Position numbers and translations under genes: made by a program. This document shows, in pieces, positions 59,431-64,000 of a DNA stretch of 64,000 nucleotides. Under the pieces are notes generated by a model, which worked only from the letters and a program-made list of their open reading frames with translations, was not told where the DNA came from and made no database searches. Within the stretch, counting starts at the first letter, position 1, and every line of letters begins with the position of its first letter. This DNA comes from Pseudoneurospora amorphoporcata (lineage: Eukaryota; Ascomycota; Sordariomycetes; Sordariales; Sordariaceae): NCBI GenBank assembly GCA_033297205.1, contig MU859137.1, forward strand, positions 1-64,000, read 5' to 3'.

Positions 59431-62342
59431 GATAAAATATTAAGATGAGAAGAGTGTACACAGTAAGCTCGTGCACGCTTGGGATTTCCTTATCGGGTAT
59501 TGCGCAAGAATTGTAAGGGTCCGACATCAACACCAACAACAACAAAAACAACAGATACGCCGATCCTTGTTGATGATCATTACAGTTCTTCTGCTAGCAG
59601 GGCGCAGCACTACCGACTAAATCCGATTCTCCAGCCCAGCGCCCATCATCCCCGCCGTTGCCTATCTCGCTCGCTCGCTCAGTCAAGCCCGTCAGCAGCT
59701 AACCGTGTCCTTGGTAGTGGCTTTGGACACAATAAATCCTCGAGGGTATGCTGAGGGATTGACCAATATTTGCTCAGTTCACGAGAGTCTTCGGCGGTGC
59801 ACTGAATTCTTCAGTTATCATCAGCCCTTGGCTGTCAGATCAAGGTGTCTACTGCGATTATTTCGGGTCACCCTTCACCCAAAAGCAACCCTCGTCTCAC
59901 TCATGTCATCAACTATGAAGGGCGCTGTTGACGACGACGCTATGGTGTAAGTCGACCTGTCACTGGGCTGTACACGGTTTAATTCGGTTGAAGGATCTTG
60001 GTTTCCTGGATTCTTACGGCCTCGTGGAGCCTGAGACATCACAAAATCCCCCAAGATTCTGGGATTTATGAATTCAATGTAAAAACCAAGGTCTCTGATG
60101 TTTTTCAAGGTCCGTTATCCGCAAAGCAATATTATCCAGCATCAATAAAGCTGAATTCCACGGCTTGTCGGTCATGGGGATCAATATCTGCGCAACAAAT
60201 TTTTCGCACCCCGGCTTGAACATAACCACATTGGAGTATAGACCTTCTGCTCTTCATGGGGTTCAGTTCATCATGGAGCTCTGCACCTGGGCTAACACGT
60301 CCATCACAACGTCCTGATCACCCATCAATACAAGAACCGTCACCATGGGTCACGACTTAAACACCTTGTTAGTTCGTGCCTCGCCTGCCCTGTAGTGTCC
60401 TGGAATCACGCCACTGTCAGAAAATCTCCGCTTCTTTTTAGATGGAAGCAAAACGGACATTTGGATGGCATGGATTCATCGACAAAACCAACTAACCCAG
60501 GCACATCTCGCTTTTGCCCTTCTCTACGCCGATCCTTTCTTAGTCTGATCATCTGCCACCAACTACTGAGTGCAAGGCCTGGGCTGGCCTTGTCCAGCTG
60601 GCTGGGATGTGATGAATGGGAGGAAGTTGGGAAGATCTAGGGGGAAAGCTAACTAAAGAGCTGAGTAAAGAACATGAACTTTGTCAGAAAAAGCTTGGCA
60701 GCAGCTTCTTTCGAGACCGCCGAATTGGAGCTCAATTGGGAATGGTATGATGGCGCTATCCTCAACGGTTAGTATTTGACATATCGAGCAGAGTCTGGTG
60801 AGCAAGCGAATGTTTGATTCTCGCTTCTCAGTGGTCACCACAAGCACGGGGGCGAATCAGAAGGTGGAATTGCTTTGATGTAAGTCCAAGACCGTTCGAA
60901 CACCGAAATTAACAACAAAAACAACATGCAAATTAATGTTGATAAACCCGGCCTCACATCACCAGCCGTCTGTCTACTTGTTGATTGCTCATCCATCGAC
61001 GCAACGAACACCTGTTCATCTACTACCCGTCCACCGTTGCGTTGCCGTACCATCCTTCACTTCAACCGTCTTCCATTCGCTTCTGTGGTCACTGTGGCCT
61101 CCTCTCTTCCTCACTGCCTGCGCCTACCACCCCACACCACCACCACGATCATCTCCTTGGCCGCCTGGCCCGCCAGGTGACACAGACACAGACCAGGCGA
61201 TTGTCAGACAACTCTTATGGCTTTATGGCGGTTTGTTAGACAGATGTCATTGGTGGCCTGCCCCGAATCCCGTCGCAGCCGCTTTCTGGCTTTTATGTCT
61301 TGGGTTTGAGCGCGTGCTCTGACAGATTCTGACGGTATTTACCAACGCCATCAGCAACGACATCAACACATGTGGAGAGAAGGGCCAAGCATAAAAAAAA
61401 GCTGACTTAAAAAAGGCCTCCCAAAATTCATCATCCTTCTTGGTTGGCACATAAGTTCGCTCGGTAAGCTTGCCCAAAGGGCTGTAAGACGATCCGTGGA
61501 ATATGAAAGGCTGTGTGAGGCCAAGCTATGTATCAACTAACAACTCCAAGAGCAACATCACCAGTGATATCTGGGCATAACATAACCAAAAACTACCTCT
61601 CTAGGCAAGACGCTATCACTGTGCGTAACAAATGAAGAGGACATCAAAAAGAAGACGTTCACCGGACAGGGCAGGCTCGGACTTTACACACCGACGAACT
61701 CTTATTTTCCTTTTTTTCCCTTTTTTCTTCTCTACATATTTCTTAGAGAGTGGGGAAAAGGGGGTGGGGGGGGGGGCGGCGAGGAGAGAGTGTTTTTTTC
61801 GTCCCTGATGGGATTAGCGTCTCTCACCGGTTTTGAAGATCGCATGAGCGACAGTGAACCTTCCCTTTTTCCTCGTTTCTGTTTTCTTTTTGGAGTCTTG
61901 CCCTAGTGGGAAAGGGCCCAGTTTGTGGTGAGCAGTTAACATCATTAAACTCTTCCTCGCCTGCCTGGGCTGTGGTGCCCGTGTCTCAGTTCCGTTCGGT
62001 TCCGTTCAGTTCTTTTGTTAGGGACTGGATTAGTGATGATGGGCTTTCATCGTCATGTAAGACATTTTAGGATACTCTCTATTCATATTTTTTTTAATGT
62101 TGTTGCAAAGTGTTGCAATTTCGAAGAAAGGGCGACACGCCGGTTTGAAATGTTTCGGCGATATCGGTTGCTGCCTCTATCATTGGCAGAAAACGAAACC
62201 GAAACTTCTTTTTGCTTACAAGTGTCTTAACATCATGTGAACCTTCCATATCATGATGATAAAACATTCCATTCCTTACTGCACAGCTCTATAAGAGATC
62301 TGAATGATCGGCAAGCCAGAGGCTATATCCGAAGTGGATTAA

Positions 62343-62372
62343 GCGATTGCGATTGCGATTGCGATTGCGATT
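62343..62372 (+). repeat. (GCGATT)5 tandem repeat
   Basis: Five exact hexamer copies. Confidence 0.95.
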
Positions 62373-63289
62373 CTGTCTGACCTTGCGTACAATGATTATG
62401 CTTGTTCAAACCTCCATTTGGTGGCATCATCACAACAGCCAGTGACAAATATCCTGTCGGCGCGGCCAGGTATGTATGTTTGTATGTATGTCAAAGTACC
62501 CATGTGAGGTTGTCATTGTCGTCAAGGTCGACATTTGGCCGGCCCCATCGTCAATGTTATGTTGTGTGCCTGGCATTAGTTTGATATGTTTCCTGCCTGC
62601 TGTACAGTAGTGCTGCAATGAATGTAGCCCCAGAGTAGGATCGTATATGTATCAGATACTGCGCTTGTTTATTTAACAGCGGAGATGCAGCCAGGCGCAC
62701 TCCGAGCCGCTTCCTTTCATCAACACTCCCCTCCATTCGCCTCCCTTGACGAGGTTTCGTCTTCCGTTTTGAGCCTCATGCATATTTGATGATATGTAGT
62801 GACTCTTCAGTCTTCTCAAGGGTGCAATTTGGCTGTAAGGAAACCTCGACGACTCGGAGAAATCGAATGCCCCGGTAGAAGAAGAGAAAGAGTTGATACA
62901 CTACCATCCGGTCAACGTCTCCCATCACTCATAATTGGATTCACAGCCATTTTCTCCTGTTCCATTCCAGCTAAGCCCATTCTGGAAATCTGCAATAAGG
63001 AAAGCTGAAAGGAAAAAAAATCTCAAGATGAGATGCATCAAAGTGAGCAGCGACTTCAGAGATTCGCCCGTCTGATTGGTTCCCCGACTTCATGAGCGTT
63101 GCCAAGAAAGGACTCGAGGACTCAGGGCGAGTGTTCAAAGGGCTGGCTCAGAGTCCCTCTCAGGTTTTGATGAGAAAGTCGACCCTGTCCAGAGACTTGC
63201 GGCTCGCATTTGCTGCACTCGTTGGGTCTGGTACACAGTGATAAGCCGGACACGGTGGTGGGCGTCGAGGGCGTGAGAGTCTTCTGGGT

Positions 63290-63311
63290 GTTGGTTGGTT
63301 GGTTGGTTGGC
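63290..63311 (+). repeat. (GGTT)n tandem repeat
   Basis: Five tetranucleotide units in a row. Confidence 0.9.
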
Positions 63312-64000
63312 GAGCAACCTTCCGCAGGCAACCCATTGACAAGGGGCAGAAACTCGAAGGCCAGGGGGAGGGGGGTGACGATCGGAGAATTGGGCAAAAT
63401 AAACAAAGCAATAAAAAAAAAAGAGGAAAAGGAGGTTAAATGAACAAGAAGCTCTTCGATTTGTCCATGCCAGGCAGTTCGGAGATTCCATCTTTCCACG
63501 CGCCCGTCCCTTCCCTGTCTCGTCTCGTCTCTTGCCTGTGAAACAGAAGCAATCACGACACCAAAAAGAAAAACTTGGTGATCGAGTTGAATCACCGAAA
63601 ATCCACGGCATTATGAATTGCCGTGGTTTTGCTTGTCTCTCGCCAATTTCCCAGTGATGTCATTCCCACTTGATAGCATCTTGCTTCCATTGTTGACAGT
63701 TGACGGGCGGAAGGAGCTACATAGCAGTTAGCTCACTGCTAAAGAAAGCCCAAAAAGGTCCAAGCGGAACTGTGTACAACTTTTCTCTCCCCGAAAGCGG
63801 ACTCCATTCACGTTTCGGGTTCATGGGAGCCTGGGACTGTTAGCTCGAAAGCCCATTTCGTACCGTCGGTAGACGCTAGAGGGCGGTGCGAGCGAGCACG
63901 CCCAGGCTCTTCTAGCGAATGAAAAATTTCACACGAGGGAGGGTTTGTTTCCACTCGCAGCGTTGCTTCGCGTCGCTTTTGTCCAACACCGCTTGTTTGA

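Larger units (their letters stand above)
59440..64000. other. Right-end intergenic stretch, no supported gene
   Basis: Short frames only. A (GCGATT)5 array lies at 62343-62372, a (GGTT)n array at about 63290-63311 and a G-run at 61766-61776. A 46-codon two-exon model at 60674-60878 and a 49-codon ATG frame at 63092-63241 were considered but not accepted. Confidence 0.45.

Noticed and set aside
60674..60878. Two-exon model for a 46-residue protein with a consensus 64-nt intron
   Set aside because: Splice sites are good but the product is tiny and unrecognised, and such models occur by chance in 4.5 kb of intergenic DNA.
63092..63241. 49-codon ATG frame, protein-like composition
   Set aside because: No family recognised and too short to distinguish from chance.

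Overview
The window is nuclear DNA of a filamentous ascomycete. It most resembles a Sordariomycete, perhaps Sordariales, but I cannot name a species. The evidence is short GT-AG introns (54 to 321 nt), mostly GC-rich third codon positions in the genes, a dispersed single 5S rRNA gene, a family of fungal-specific proteins, and an AT-rich block at the left end. In that block repeats differ by C-to-T and G-to-A transitions and old reading frames carry stops where Gln codons would be, the mark of repeat-induced point mutation (RIP).

Layout. Positions 1 to about 5,000 are a RIP-mutated repeat island: a 988-bp element with 51-bp terminal inverted repeats, a solo LTR with a 5-bp target duplication, and a ruined coding sequence. 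5,000-8,500 holds no gene I can support. From 8.5 to 26.2 kb lies the gene-rich core: UDP-galactopyranose mutase (minus), a TPT/DUF250-type transporter (plus), ribosomal protein L27 (minus), NCE101 (plus), a TTC36-type TPR protein (minus), 4-hydroxyphenylpyruvate dioxygenase (plus) and the TFIIH subunit Ssl1/p44 (minus). After a stretch with a small pogo/Fot1-like MITE (29.5 kb) comes a 2,169-residue GAF/PAS hybrid histidine kinase (31.4-38.0 kb), then a divergent 5S rRNA gene (39.0 kb). About 15 kb with no recognisable gene follows, with an assembly gap beside a TAG repeat. An Ecl1-family zinc-binding lifespan regulator sits at 54.1-54.5 kb. The last 9 kb has no intact gene I recognise, but 57.1-59.4 kb carries broken coding-like frames that look like a decayed gene.

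How genes fit together. Two neighbourhoods suggest shared pathways. The mutase makes UDP-galactofuranose in the cytosol and the linked transporter could carry it into the Golgi. The TTC36-type gene and HPD are head-to-head with a common upstream region; in mammals TTC36 has been tied to HPD stability and tyrosine breakdown, so this pairing is the most interesting biological lead here. I do not see a clearly novel multi-gene system.
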